Origin: JAMOQA01 sp964420365
GTDB lineage: Bacteria; Acidobacteriota; Polarisedimenticolia; J045
Assembly (NCBI GenBank): GCA_964420365.1
Contig: CAYQTA010000014.1
Location: 1 to 55,064, forward strand
DNA: 55,064 nucleotides
Direction of reading: 5' to 3'
The translations under genes and the position numbers were made by a program. Each line of letters starts with the position of its first letter. Position 1 is the stretch's first letter. The notes beneath the pieces are model-generated. The model was given only the letters and a program-made list of their open reading frames with translations. It had not been told where the DNA came from and searched no databases. This document shows positions 44,163 to 53,573 of this stretch, one piece after another.

Positions 44163-44653
44163 TCCATCCGCTCGCGCCCCAGGAGCTCGCGAAGCTCGTG
44201 GAGGCGGACCTCCAGGACCCGGACGTTCCCGGCGGGAGGGTTCACGTGTGGGACGTCCGGGATGCCGAGGCGTTCGTCCGCGGCCACGTGCCCGGGGCGC
44301 GCCATGCTCCTCCCGGCCAGGCGCTCCGCTGGATCCCCCAGCGGGTCCTGACCCACGAGCTGATCGTGGTGGTGGACGAGAGGGGGGAGCCCCACGGTCC
44401 GGCCCGGCACCTGGCCTCCGAGCTGACCCACCACTGGTTCCGGCGGCTCCGGTACCTCGAGGGCGGCTTCGCCGCCTGGCAGGGAGCGGGCCTGCCGATG
44501 GAAGAGGGCGGCCCGGCCGGCGAGACCGCGGGGATCCACGACGGCGAGACGGAGGAATACCACCGGTCGCGGCCTGCCCGGTGGCGCGAACCGCGGGCGG
44601 AACCGCCCCTCCCCACCCCCGAGCTCCTCGGCTGGGAGCGCGACGAGGCGTGA
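44159..44653 (+). CDS. Rhodanese-fold protein lacking the catalytic cysteine
   Basis: The ATG overlaps the etfA stop, giving 164 residues with one rhodanese fold. The CDC25-like start (VHVWDVRDAEAFVRGHVPGARHAP) and the end (YLEGGFAAWQGAGLP) are clear. Where the active loop should carry cysteine the sequence reads VVVDERGEPHG, with Asp73. It cannot form a persulfide and is probably a binding or regulatory domain. A charged tail of 40 residues follows. It overlaps the ThyX-like gene. Confidence 0.8.
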   Translation: MIHPLAPQELAKLVEADLQDPDVPGGRVHVWDVRDAEAFVRGHVPGARHAPPGQALRWIPQRVLTHELIVVVDERGEPHGPARHLASELTHHWFRRLRYLEGGFAAWQGAGLPMEEGGPAGETAGIHDGETEEYHRSRPARWREPRAEPPLPTPELLGWERDEA

Positions 44654-46263
44654 ACCTGGACTTCGAGAGTCCGCCACCCGTCGTCCGGCTCGTCGCCGCG
44701 ACGGAGCGCCCCCTCGACCTCGCCGTCGCCGCGGCCCGGAGCTGCATCGCCCGGGGTGGGCTCGTGCTGCCGGGTGACGTGGCGCCCCCCGGAGACGCCG
44801 CGGCCCGCGCGCGCCGGGACGCGCTCGCGGACGATCTCCTCCGCGCCGGGCACCACACGGTCTTCCAGCATCCCCACCTCGTCTTCGCCCTCGACCGGGT
44901 CTCCCGCCACGCGGTCTGGACGTTCCTCCACGCCCATCCCTTCTACAACTCGGAGCAGGTGTCCCAGCGGTACGTGGCCGTGCGGGAGGGGGCCCACGTG
45001 GTGCCCCGGCTTCCCGACCCGGGTGCCCGTGCCCTCTGGATCGACACGGTCCGGGCCCAGCACGCGGCCTACCGGCGTCTCGTCGAGATCCTGGAGCCGA
45101 TCGCGTTCTCCCTGTGGGCGGCCCGGTGGCCCGCCCGGGCGAGGCGCCCGGAGCGCTGGCGCGGGACGGTGCGGAAGAAGGCCCTCGAGGCGGCCCGGTA
45201 CGTCCTGCCGGTGGCCACCTGGACCAGGATGCTCCACACGGTCTCGCTGCTGACCCTGCTCCGCTACCGGCGCCTCGCCCGGCAGGCCGACGTCCCGTCG
45301 GAGCTGGGTCTCCTGGTCGGAGCGATGTGGCGGGAGGCGCTGCGGGTCGACCCGGACCTCGAGCGCCTGGGCGGGGCCTTCCTCGAGGGGTCGCAGATGC
45401 CCGAGGCCCGTGCCCTCGCGGATGCCGCGGGCGACGGCGGCCCGCCCGGGGACCCCGTGGAGCTGCTGTACGACCCTTCCCGGGCGCGGAGGTTCCGGGA
45501 ACGCTTCGATGCCTCCCTGGGTGGCCACGTCTCCCGGCTCGTCGACTGGGGAGCGCGGGCGGAGGGGGTGGTCGCGGAGGCCGTCCGGGAGGTCCTCGGC
45601 CTGCCGGAGGGCGCGCTGGACGACGACGCGGCGATCGCCCTCCTCCTCGACCCCGCGCGGAACCCGCTGCGGAGCGAGGCCCTCAACCTGGACACGGTGG
45701 CGAAGCTGACGCGGGCCCTCCACCACGCCCACTACACGTTTCGCCGGAAGCTCTCCCACGCGGCCGATTCCCAGGACCAGCGTCACCGGACCACCCCGGC
45801 GAGCCGGCCCGTGCTCCTTGCCCAGGTGACGGACGAGCCGGACGTGGTCGTCCCCGCCCTCGTTCGGGAGAGCGACGAGGCGCTCCGTCTCTTCGAGGAG
45901 ACGTGTGCCCGGGCGTGGGACGCCCTCGGGGCGCTGCACCGGCGGGGGGTTCCCGCCGAGGCCCTGGTCTACCTGCTCCCGAACGCCGTGGCCGTCCGCT
46001 ACACGGAGTCCGCCGACTTCGTCGCGCTGAGGCACAAGCACGCGATGCGGCTGTGCCTGAACGCGCAGGAAGAGATCTGGCACGCCTCCCTGGACGAGGC
46101 GCGCCAGGTCCGCGAGGTGCACCCCCGGCTCGGCCGCTGGCTGCTGCCGCCCTGCGCCCTTCGGAAGCGGGGCGGGAGGTCACCCTGGTGCCCGGAGGGC
46201 AGGCGGTACTGCGGGGTGCCCGCGTGGCGGGTCCCCCTCGACGACCTCCACCGCGTCCTCTAG
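44650..46263 (+). CDS. Double-domain ThyX-like flavin-dependent thymidylate synthase
   Basis: GTG at 44650 overlaps the preceding stop. The 537-residue protein is about twice the length of ThyX. The first half holds HTVFQHPHLVFALDRVSRHAVW and, a little later, NSEQVSQRYV, part of the ThyX signature RHRx7S-NE-SxRY. The second half holds a further RHRTTPAS and HAMRLCLNAQEEIWH near the end. The motif seems divided between halves, so one ThyX active site may be built from both. It would methylate dUMP with methylenetetrahydrofolate and FAD. Whether it is a true thymidylate synthase or a divergent relative is uncertain. Confidence 0.72.
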   Translation: MNLDFESPPPVVRLVAATERPLDLAVAAARSCIARGGLVLPGDVAPPGDAAARARRDALADDLLRAGHHTVFQHPHLVFALDRVSRHAVWTFLHAHPFYNSEQVSQRYVAVREGAHVVPRLPDPGARALWIDTVRAQHAAYRRLVEILEPIAFSLWAARWPARARRPERWRGTVRKKALEAARYVLPVATWTRMLHTVSLLTLLRYRRLARQADVPSELGLLVGAMWREALRVDPDLERLGGAFLEGSQMPEARALADAAGDGGPPGDPVELLYDPSRARRFRERFDASLGGHVSRLVDWGARAEGVVAEAVREVLGLPEGALDDDAAIALLLDPARNPLRSEALNLDTVAKLTRALHHAHYTFRRKLSHAADSQDQRHRTTPASRPVLLAQVTDEPDVVVPALVRESDEALRLFEETCARAWDALGALHRRGVPAEALVYLLPNAVAVRYTESADFVALRHKHAMRLCLNAQEEIWHASLDEARQVREVHPRLGRWLLPPCALRKRGGRSPWCPEGRRYCGVPAWRVPLDDLHRVL

Positions 46264-46273
46264 GGTGACAGGG

Positions 46274-47026
46274 TCAGGCGAGGGGGAGGAGCCGGGGGAT
46301 CCAGGTCCAGAGCACCTCGGCACCGACGACCACGACGACGACCGCGAACACCCGGGCGATCTGCCGGGCGGGCAGCCGCGCCGTCAGGCGGGAGCCGACC
46401 TGGCCGCCCACCAGAGACGCGGCCACGAAGGGCAGCACCAGGTGCCAGGGCACGGCGGGCAGCCGGGCGAGGGCGCCGACCAGGCCGGCCCCGGCGTTCG
46501 CCGCGACCAGGGCCATCGCCGTGCCCGCGACCTCCTGCATCGCGAGTCCCCCGGGGCCGGCGAGGGCGGGGACGATCAGGAACCCTCCGCCCAGGCCGAG
46601 GGTCCCCGAGAGAAGGCCGACCCCGGCCCCGACGAGGACCAGGCGGCGCGTGCTCGCTCGCGGTCGCGGGGCGTCGTGGTCCTTCCGCCACATCCGCCAG
46701 GCGACCCAGACCATGAGTCCCCCGAAGGCGCTCATCAGGAGGGGCTCGGGGAGGTCGCGTCCGAGGTAGCCGCCGACCAGGGCCGCGGGGGCGCTTCCGG
46801 CGAGGAGGGCCGCGCCCGCCCGGAGCCGGACGTGGCCGGCGGCCACGTGGGGCACGATGCCGGTGAGGGCGGTGAGGAGCACCGAGACGAGGGTGGCGGC
46901 GACCGCGTCGTGGGGGGCGAGGCCGACAAGCAGGATCAGGGCGGGGAGGGTCAGGATCGATCCCCCGGCCCCGGTCAGGCCGAGGAAGAAGCCGGTCAGC
47001 AGGCCCGCGAGGATCGCCAGCATCAT
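46274..47026 (-). CDS. TauE/SafE-type sulfite exporter family protein
   Basis: The 250-residue membrane protein has about eight helices. It carries the duplicated family motif: GFFLGLTGAGGSILTLPAL near the N-terminus and GLLSGTLGLGGGFLIVPAL in the second half. Family members export sulfite, sulfoacetate or other anions, but many are unassigned. The location outside the dsr block and lack of a sigma-54 site weaken a link with sulfite reduction. It faces the Cfa-like gene across a 242-base divergent spacer. Confidence 0.85.
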   Translation of the reverse strand: MMLAILAGLLTGFFLGLTGAGGSILTLPALILLVGLAPHDAVAATLVSVLLTALTGIVPHVAAGHVRLRAGAALLAGSAPAALVGGYLGRDLPEPLLMSAFGGLMVWVAWRMWRKDHDAPRPRASTRRLVLVGAGVGLLSGTLGLGGGFLIVPALAGPGGLAMQEVAGTAMALVAANAGAGLVGALARLPAVPWHLVLPFVAASLVGGQVGSRLTARLPARQIARVFAVVVVVVGAEVLWTWIPRLLPLA

Positions 47027-47268
47027 TGCCCTTCCCGTCCCCCGGTTGGATCATGGGTCCCGGCTTCCCGGGATGCACGCCGCCGGCCGGGTCCCGGGAC
47101 GGCGCGAACGGCCCATGATGCCCCCGAACGCGGGCGCCGTCCTCCCCCCCGCGGGCGGGGGCGAGGACCCGGGGGGCTGCCCCGCGGGAGCACCCGGAAG
47201 AGAGGTGCCCGGGGGAGCCATTCGCCGTACCTTGCCGGCAGGGTCCCCCCGTGGCCGGAGGATCCCCG

Positions 47269-48594
47269 ATGTCCCTGGGCCACGAGACGTTCCGAACGCC
47301 TGCCGGGCCCCCGGGGGGCACGCCGTCCTCGCCCCTCGCCCGGCGTGCCCGGGAGCTGCTCGCCGAGCTGCTCCGTCCGCTCGGGGAACGTCCCTGGAGC
47401 CTGGAGCTCTGGGACGGGACCGTCGTGCCCGGCAGTATTCCCCGCCCGGAGCTGCGGATTCGCCTGCGGCACCCCGCGGCCCTCCGCGTCCTGCTCGTCG
47501 GCCGGGACGCGGTCTCGCTGGCGGAGGCGTACCTGGCGGGTCTCATCGACCTCGAGGGGAACCTCGATCTCGCCTTCGACATCGCGGGGGCCCTCGCCGC
47601 CCACCCGCCGTCGACGAGGCTCGCCTGGCGGCTCGGGCTCCTCGCGCTGCGCCTCCCCCGTCCTCCGCGGGCCGTCGAGGGCGTGCCCGGGGGCGTGGCG
47701 CGCCTCGCCGGGGAGAGGCACTCGCGGGAGCGGGACGCCGAGGCGATCCGCCACCACTACGACGTGGGCGACGACTTCTACCGCGTCTTCCTCGACCGGC
47801 GGATGGTCTACTCGTGCGCCTGGTGGAGCCGGGACGGGATGACCCTCGAGGAAGCGCAGGAGGCCAAGCTCGACCTGGTCTGCCGCAAGCTCGGTCTCCG
47901 GCCGGGGATGAAGGTCCTCGACATCGGGTGTGGGTGGGGATCGTTCGTGATCTTCGCCGCGGAACGGTACGGGGTCACGGCCCACGGGATCACCCTGTCC
48001 CGCAACCAGGTCGAGACCGGCCGACGCCTGGTGGCCGAGGCGGGGCTCTCCGACCGGGTCCGGATCGACTCCATGGACTACCGGGACCTGCCCCGGGACG
48101 GACGGTACGACCGGGTTGCCAGCATCGGGATGGCGGAACACGTGGGCCGGGAGATGTTCCCCGCCTACATGGGGGCCGCCTTCCACGCGCTGCGGCCCGG
48201 CGGGCTCTTTCTCCACCACGCGATCGCCTCCCGCGCCGATGCCCGGCCGGACTCGATGACCGCCTTCATCGACCGCTACGTGTTTCCCGACGGCGAGCTT
48301 GTTCCCCCCGGGTTCGTGCTCGACGCCGCCGAGCGCGCGGCATTCGAGGTGCTCGACGTCCACGGGTTGCGGCCCCACTACGCGCGGACCCTGCGGGCCT
48401 GGGTCGAGCGGCTCGAGGCGGGCCGGGAGCGGGCCGTCGCCGCCGCGGGTGAGCGCGCCTGGCGCCTGTGGCGCCTCTACATGGCGGGATGCGCACGGGC
48501 GTTCTCATCGGGTAGAGTCGGGGTGTACCAGGTCCTGCTGGCCCGCCGCCGGGCCGACGGTACCCACGACGCGCCGGAGGTGCGGGTGGTGTAG
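47269..48594 (+). CDS. Cyclopropane-fatty-acid synthase family SAM methyltransferase
   Basis: The ATG at 47269 follows CGGAGGA; a GTG 18 bases earlier overlaps that site. The 441-residue protein has the Cfa layout: an N-terminal lipid-binding region (EAYLAGLIDLEGNLD), the motif IRHHYDVGDDFYRVFLD, YSCAWW, the SAM site VLDIGCGWGSFVIFAA, and GMAEHVGREMFPAY. Family members add a methylene or methyl group to unsaturated phospholipid chains in the membrane. The exact product is not clear from sequence. Confidence 0.88.
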   Translation: MSLGHETFRTPAGPPGGTPSSPLARRARELLAELLRPLGERPWSLELWDGTVVPGSIPRPELRIRLRHPAALRVLLVGRDAVSLAEAYLAGLIDLEGNLDLAFDIAGALAAHPPSTRLAWRLGLLALRLPRPPRAVEGVPGGVARLAGERHSRERDAEAIRHHYDVGDDFYRVFLDRRMVYSCAWWSRDGMTLEEAQEAKLDLVCRKLGLRPGMKVLDIGCGWGSFVIFAAERYGVTAHGITLSRNQVETGRRLVAEAGLSDRVRIDSMDYRDLPRDGRYDRVASIGMAEHVGREMFPAYMGAAFHALRPGGLFLHHAIASRADARPDSMTAFIDRYVFPDGELVPPGFVLDAAERAAFEVLDVHGLRPHYARTLRAWVERLEAGRERAVAAAGERAWRLWRLYMAGCARAFSSGRVGVYQVLLARRRADGTHDAPEVRVV

Positions 48595-48642
48595 GAACCG
48601 GGTTCTCCCGGATCGACCAGGACAGGCACGAACGAGGACACC

Positions 48643-49041
48643 ATGGACCGAGACCATCGTCCGCCCCGCGTCCAGACCGACCTCGGCAACCGGGACCAGG
48701 TGCGCCGTCTCAGGCGCGCGATGGACCGGGACGCCGCGGAAGTCATCCGCTGCCAGAACTGCGGCCACCAGCAGCCGGCGGAGGCCGCGTTCATCGGGCC
48801 ACGGTCGACCTGCGACAAGTGCGGCACGGCCCTGCACTCCTGCCGGCACTGCGTCCACTTCGACACCAGCAAGCCGTTCCAGTGCCGCAAGCCGGTCCGG
48901 GAGGCCGTCCGCGACAAGTGGAAGGCGAACGACTGTCCGCTCTACGAGCCGCGTCTCGTCCTGGACGCGACGGGGAAGCGGCTGGGGGCGAAGGGGGCGC
49001 AGGACGCGAAGTCGCTGTTCGACTCGCTTTTCAAGAAGTAG
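48643..49041 (+). CDS. Small zinc-ribbon-like protein of unknown function
   Basis: The 132-residue cytoplasmic protein has cysteine pairs CQNC, CDKC and CRHC between residues 37 and 72, plus single cysteines in FQCRKPV and NDCPLYEPR. The first two pairs fit a zinc ribbon; the later set could hold a second metal. The N-terminus is very basic and the C-terminus ends in SLFDSLFKK. I do not recognise the family. It lies 48 bases after the Cfa-like gene and converges with feoB. Confidence 0.75.
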   Translation: MDRDHRPPRVQTDLGNRDQVRRLRRAMDRDAAEVIRCQNCGHQQPAEAAFIGPRSTCDKCGTALHSCRHCVHFDTSKPFQCRKPVREAVRDKWKANDCPLYEPRLVLDATGKRLGAKGAQDAKSLFDSLFKK

Positions 49042-49070
49042 GGGCAGCACCGGGAAAGCCCGGCGCGGGC

Positions 49071-50990
49071 TCACCCGAGGGCGGCGGAAAGAACGCGGAC
49101 GGCGACCGCCAGCGCCGTCGCCAGCACGATGGTCATTCCCGTGATCCATGCCGTGTCCCGCCCGCCGAGCTCCCGCCAGAGGGCCGCGATCGTCGCCACG
49201 CAGGGAACGTAGAAGACGACGAACACGGTGAAGGTGAGCGCCTGGGCGGGCGAGAGGGCCGTCGCGAGGTCGGTCGTCCCCAGCGCCTGGACCAGCATCA
49301 TCAGGGCCAGCTCCTTGCGCAGCACGCCGAAGACGAGGGTCAGTCCCACCGCGGCCGGCAGGCCGAGGAGCCCGTGCGTGAACGGGGCGAGGGCCCGGTT
49401 CAGCCCCTCGGTCCATCCGAACAGCTCGAGCCCCGAGAGGACGATCGAGCTGGCGACCAGGAGGGGCCAGGCGATCACCAGGAAGTCCTTGAGGGAAACC
49501 CAGACCCGGGCGCCGAGCGTGCGAAGGGCCGGTGGACGCAGGTCCGGCACCTCGAGGAGCAGGCCGGGGGACGGCCCCCGGACCTTCCTCCCGAGGATCG
49601 CCCCGAGCCCCGCGACGACGAGAACGTTGGCGACGTAGACGCCGAGGGCAGCCCAGGGCCCGAGGACGGCCCCCACCAGGCCGAGGATCACGATCGTGCG
49701 CGCGGAACAGGGCACGAGCACCGTGAGCGCGGCGGTCACCCGCCGGTCCCGGGGAGACTCGAGGATCCGGGTCGCCATCACGGCGGGGACCGTGCACCCG
49801 TACCCGAGCATCAGCGGAACGATCGACTTCCCGTGGAGGCCGATCCGGTGCATCAGCCCGTCGAGGAGGTAGGCCATCCGCGGGAGGTACCCGGAATCCT
49901 CGAGGAGGGCGAGCACGACCAGGAAGGGCACCAGGTAGGGCAGCACGATGGCGAGCCCGGCGGACAGGCCGAGCACCGCGCCGTTCAGCACCGCCCCGAG
50001 CAGCGTGGTCGGCGGGAACGACCGGGCGAGGGCCGCGTTCCAGCCGTCGAAGAGGGCGACCAGGGGTTCCTCGAGCCGCTGGCCGACGCCGAAGACCAGC
50101 CAGAAGAGGGCCAGCAGGACGATCAGCATCACCGGCAGGCCGGTGAAGGGGCTCATCAGGAGCCGGTCGAGCTTCTCCCGGCGGCTCGGCCGGGGCGGAT
50201 GCAGGCGGGAGACGCGTTCCTCGACCCGGTGGGCGAGGGCGTGCCGCTCGCCCGAGACGACCTGGTCCGCCGGCCAGCCGTGGATCTCCTCGAGGTGCCG
50301 GATCACCTCCTCGACCCGGTCGACGATTTCCGGGCGCTCCTCCCGCAGCCGACGGTGGAAGAGGGGGTCGCGCTCGAGCAGCTTGACCGCGGCGAGGCGC
50401 GGGGGAGCGGCCAGGGGCGGCCGACCGTCGAGCAGGGCGATCACCTGGCGGATCGCGTCCTCGACCTCGAGGTCGCACAGGATCGGCCGGGGCACGCGGC
50501 GCTCCTCGCCCGCGCGGACCGCCTCCCGGACGAGCTCCGCGATCCCGCGCCCGCGCCGGGCGATCGTCGGCACGACCGGGATTCCCAGCTCCCGGGAAAG
50601 CGCCTCCGGGTCGATCTCGATCCCCTTGCGCCGGGTGTCGTCCAGCATGTTCAGGGCGACCACCATCGGCAGGCCGAGTTCCATGAGCTGGAGGGTCAGC
50701 TCGAGGGAACGCCCCAGGTGGCACGCGTCGATGACGTCGACGAGGACCGTGTCGTCCCGGTGTTCCAGCAGGTAGCGCAGGGCCTCCTGTTCCGCCGCGT
50801 CCTGGCTGGTCAGCGAGTAGGTTCCCGGCAGGTCGACGACCTCGAGCTCCCGGTCCCCGAGCAGGGTGCGGGACTCGAGAAACGAGACCGAGGTCCCGGG
50901 GAAGTTGGCCGTCGCCGCCCGGTACCCCGCGATCGCGTTGAAGATCGTGCTCTTTCCCGCGTTCGGCTGGCCGACGAGGATGACGCGCAT
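49071..50990 (-). CDS. feoB: Ferrous iron transporter FeoB
   Basis: The 639-residue protein has the N-terminal G domain (G1 GQPNAGKST, G3 DLPGTYS, a G4-like NMLDD) and the helical linker. The membrane core follows with the Gate motifs, including the cysteine-containing YGCTVPAVMATR and VPCSARTIVILG. It is somewhat shorter than the usual 700-770 residues, mainly at the C-terminus. It imports Fe2+, needed here for many heme and Fe-S proteins. feoA lies upstream on the same strand. Confidence 0.94.
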   Translation of the reverse strand: MRVILVGQPNAGKSTIFNAIAGYRAATANFPGTSVSFLESRTLLGDRELEVVDLPGTYSLTSQDAAEQEALRYLLEHRDDTVLVDVIDACHLGRSLELTLQLMELGLPMVVALNMLDDTRRKGIEIDPEALSRELGIPVVPTIARRGRGIAELVREAVRAGEERRVPRPILCDLEVEDAIRQVIALLDGRPPLAAPPRLAAVKLLERDPLFHRRLREERPEIVDRVEEVIRHLEEIHGWPADQVVSGERHALAHRVEERVSRLHPPRPSRREKLDRLLMSPFTGLPVMLIVLLALFWLVFGVGQRLEEPLVALFDGWNAALARSFPPTTLLGAVLNGAVLGLSAGLAIVLPYLVPFLVVLALLEDSGYLPRMAYLLDGLMHRIGLHGKSIVPLMLGYGCTVPAVMATRILESPRDRRVTAALTVLVPCSARTIVILGLVGAVLGPWAALGVYVANVLVVAGLGAILGRKVRGPSPGLLLEVPDLRPPALRTLGARVWVSLKDFLVIAWPLLVASSIVLSGLELFGWTEGLNRALAPFTHGLLGLPAAVGLTLVFGVLRKELALMMLVQALGTTDLATALSPAQALTFTVFVVFYVPCVATIAALWRELGGRDTAWITGMTIVLATALAVAVRVLSAALG

Positions 50991-51015
50991 CCGGTCCCTT
51001 CCGGGTCCCGGCCCC

Positions 51016-51261
51016 TCAGGCGGGGCCGGTTCCGTTCACGGCGACCTTCCGGGCGAGACCCCGCCCGATCGCCACCCGCGTTCCACCGACGTCGACCAGC
51101 ACCGGGCCGCCGAGGGGGCCGCGGTTGACCACCCGCAGCATCGTTCCGGGGAGGATCCCGAGGGCGGAGAGCCGGGCCCGGACCTCCCGGCCCCCCTGGA
51201 TCGCGGCCACCCGCAGGGGGATCCCCGCGGGGGCGGAGTCGAGGGTGTGGGTTCCGGTCAT
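51016..51261 (-). CDS. feoA: FeoA-domain protein
   Basis: The ATG at 51261 with GGAAGG before it is preferred to a GTG at 51279. The 81-residue protein is a single SH3-like FeoA domain (RARLSALGILPGTMLRVVNRGPLGGPVLV, read in two parts, with GTRVAIGRGLA). It helps FeoB take up ferrous iron. It precedes feoB by 25 bases. Confidence 0.9.
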   Translation of the reverse strand: MTGTHTLDSAPAGIPLRVAAIQGGREVRARLSALGILPGTMLRVVNRGPLGGPVLVDVGGTRVAIGRGLARKVAVNGTGPA

Positions 51262-51311
51262 CGGGGGCGCCTTCCGCACGGTACGTCTCCTCGGCCGCGG
51301 TGCCGAGGGAG

Positions 51312-51340
51312 AGCATAGGTCGTCGCGGGCCTACCTGCAA
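51312..51340 (-). promoter_or_regulatory. Possible sigma-70-type promoter for feoAB
   Basis: On the minus strand TTGCAG and TATGCT are 17 bases apart, 50 bases before the feoA ATG. The match is partial (three and four of six bases), so this is only a candidate. Confidence 0.3.
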
Positions 51341-51425
51341 ATCAGTCGCAGGAAGATGCCCGCGCAAGCTCCATCTTACCGCGGGAACCCCCGGTGCGGC
51401 AGAGGTTCCGGGGCGGAGCGCGCCG

Positions 51426-51431
51426 TATAAT
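51426..51431 (+). promoter_or_regulatory. -10 hexamer for gatE
   Basis: A perfect TATAAT lies 30 bases before the GTG of gatE in otherwise GC-rich DNA. No good -35 hexamer is seen at the normal distance. Confidence 0.4.
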
Positions 51432-51461
51432 CCCCCGACCCCCCGCAAGAGGACGCATCCC

Positions 51462-53573
51462 GTGGCCGAGACCGAGATCCACCGGGGAGGGGTCCGCCCC
51501 CCCGCCGATTTCAACCCGCGGACCGATCCGCCCCTCGACTTCCCGGACCGGGAGCTCGGGGAGATGACGGCGGACGACTATGCCGCCCTCGGGTTCATGG
51601 CGGGGCTCGAGGTCCACCAGCAGCTCGCCACCCGGGGGAAGCTGTTCTGCCGCTGTCCCGCCGGCCTGCGGACGACCCGGGTCGACGCCGAGGTGCTCCG
51701 CCACATGCGGCCGACGCTCAGCGAGCTCGGGGAGTACGACGGCACCGCCCTGATGGAGTTCAAGACGCGGAAGGAGATCGTCTACCTCCTCGAGCGGGGC
51801 ACCGTCTGCACGTACGAGATGGACGACACTCCCCCCTTCGAGATCGACCGGGAGGCGGTCGGGATCGCCCTCGAGATCTGCCGCCTGCTGAACCTCAACC
51901 TGGTCACCGAGCTCCACGTGATGCGGAAGCAGTACCTCGACGGCTCGATCCCGACCGGGTTCCAGCGAACGGCGATGATGGGGGTGGGTGGCGTGATCCC
52001 GTTCCGGGTGCCCGAGCTCGGCATCGACCGGGAACTGCGCATCCGCCAGCTCTCCCTCGAGGAGGACTCCTGCCGGGAGGTCTCCGACGTCGGCCACCGG
52101 ATCGTGTTCCGCACCGACCGGCTCGGCGTGCCCCTGACCGAGACGGTCACCGAGCCGGAGTTCCTGGCGCCCCTCGAGCTGCAGGCGGGGGCGCGGCTGC
52201 TGGCGCGGGTCGCCCGCGCGACCGGCAAGGTGCTCCGCGGGCCGGGCGCCGCGCGCCAGGACGTCAACGTCTCGGTCGCCGGCGGGCGTCGCATCGAGAT
52301 CAAGGGTGTTTCGCACCACCGGGGCCTGCCGCGGCTCGTTCACGTCGAGGCGTTCCGCCAGCTCAACCTGCTGCGGATCCGGGAGGAGCTGCGGCGGCGG
52401 GGCGTGACCCGCGAGATGCTTCCCGACCCGCCACGGGGGCTCGCCTGGGAGACGTCGCCCCTCGTCGCGGAGGTCGGGGCCCTGCTCCGGCGCTGCGCCT
52501 TCCGGCCGGTCCTCGACGCGATCGACCAGGGCGAGACCGTGGTCGCCGTGCGCCTGCCCGGGTTCGCCGGCCTCCTGGCCCGGCGGACCCAGCCGGGGGT
52601 GACGTTCTCCCGGGAGCTGGCCGACCGGGTGCGCGTGATCGCCTGCCTGACGGGCCAGCCGTTCCTCGTCCACTCCGACCTCGGCGACTACGGGCTCGGT
52701 TCCGGCCCCTGGAACCAGGTGCGGAAGGCGCTGCGGGCGGCGGCGGAGGATGCCCTGGTCGTCCTCTGGGGGCCGCGCCGGGACGCGGACACCGCCGCCC
52801 GGGAGATCCTGATCCGTGCCCGGGAGGCGCTCGACGGGATCCCTGCGGAGACCCGCCAGGCCTTCCCGGACGGCACGACCGGCTTCGAGCGGATCCTGCC
52901 CGGCCCGGACCGGATGTACCCCGACACCGACACGCCACCGGTCGCGATCCCCGACGACTGGGTCGCGGAGATCTCGTCGCGGTTGCCGGAGACCCCCTGG
53001 GACCGGCAGGCGCGGTACGAGCGGATGGGACTCTCCCCGCGGGCGGCCTGGGAGCTCGCCGGGGCCCCCTGGGCCGACCTGTTCGACGAGCTGGCCCCCG
53101 GGCAGGGAGAGGTCGCCCGGCGGCTCGCGGACGCGCTCGCCCGGAGGATCCCCTGGGCGTACCGGCGCGGCAGGCTCGGCTCGGTGATCGACCCGGTCCG
53201 GGGCGTCGCCGAGCGGTCGTACCCGTACCGCCTGCCGCCCGCGGACCGGATCGCCCCCCTGGTGCGGGCGATCGAGGCGGGCGAGATCGAGCGGGACGCC
53301 CTCGACGTGGCCCTCGCCGAGCTGCTCGACCGGCCCGAGGAGGACGGGGCCCGCGTGCTCGCCCGGTTCCGCAAGCGGGGGGACGAGGAGGCGCGCCTCG
53401 ACGAGGTGGTCGCCGCGGTCGCCGGCCGGGCGCGGGACGAGCTGGCGGGGCGTTCCCCGGAGGCCCGGCTCCGCTGGGCGATGGGCGAGGCGATGGGCGC
53501 GCTCCGGGGCCGGGTGGCGGCGGCGGTCGTGCGGGAGCGGCTCGGGGCCGCCCTCGCGGAGGAGACGGCATGA
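51462..53573 (+). CDS. gatE: GatE-type Glu-tRNA(Gln) amidotransferase subunit
   Basis: GTG at 51462 follows an AAGAGGA site and gives a 703-residue protein. The GatB/GatE kinase core is clear: FMAGLEVHQQLATRGKLFCRCP, EFKTRKEIVYLLERGTVCTYEMDDTPP, YLDGSIPTGFQRTAMMG, RQLSLEEDSCREV, and RQDVNVSVAGGRRIEIKGV. A GAD domain (AspRS-like, about residues 340-440), absent from GatB, and a helical tail domain follow. This layout is that of archaeal GatE, which phosphorylates and amidates Glu on tRNA(Gln). The gatD partner overlaps its stop. Confidence 0.9.
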   Translation: MAETEIHRGGVRPPADFNPRTDPPLDFPDRELGEMTADDYAALGFMAGLEVHQQLATRGKLFCRCPAGLRTTRVDAEVLRHMRPTLSELGEYDGTALMEFKTRKEIVYLLERGTVCTYEMDDTPPFEIDREAVGIALEICRLLNLNLVTELHVMRKQYLDGSIPTGFQRTAMMGVGGVIPFRVPELGIDRELRIRQLSLEEDSCREVSDVGHRIVFRTDRLGVPLTETVTEPEFLAPLELQAGARLLARVARATGKVLRGPGAARQDVNVSVAGGRRIEIKGVSHHRGLPRLVHVEAFRQLNLLRIREELRRRGVTREMLPDPPRGLAWETSPLVAEVGALLRRCAFRPVLDAIDQGETVVAVRLPGFAGLLARRTQPGVTFSRELADRVRVIACLTGQPFLVHSDLGDYGLGSGPWNQVRKALRAAAEDALVVLWGPRRDADTAAREILIRAREALDGIPAETRQAFPDGTTGFERILPGPDRMYPDTDTPPVAIPDDWVAEISSRLPETPWDRQARYERMGLSPRAAWELAGAPWADLFDELAPGQGEVARRLADALARRIPWAYRRGRLGSVIDPVRGVAERSYPYRLPPADRIAPLVRAIEAGEIERDALDVALAELLDRPEEDGARVLARFRKRGDEEARLDEVVAAVAGRARDELAGRSPEARLRWAMGEAMGALRGRVAAAVVRERLGAALAEETA

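Noticed and set aside
41517..44858. Minus-strand reading frame of more than 1100 codons
   Set aside because: It lies opposite etfB, etfA and neighbours with full conserved motifs, and shows only biased composition.
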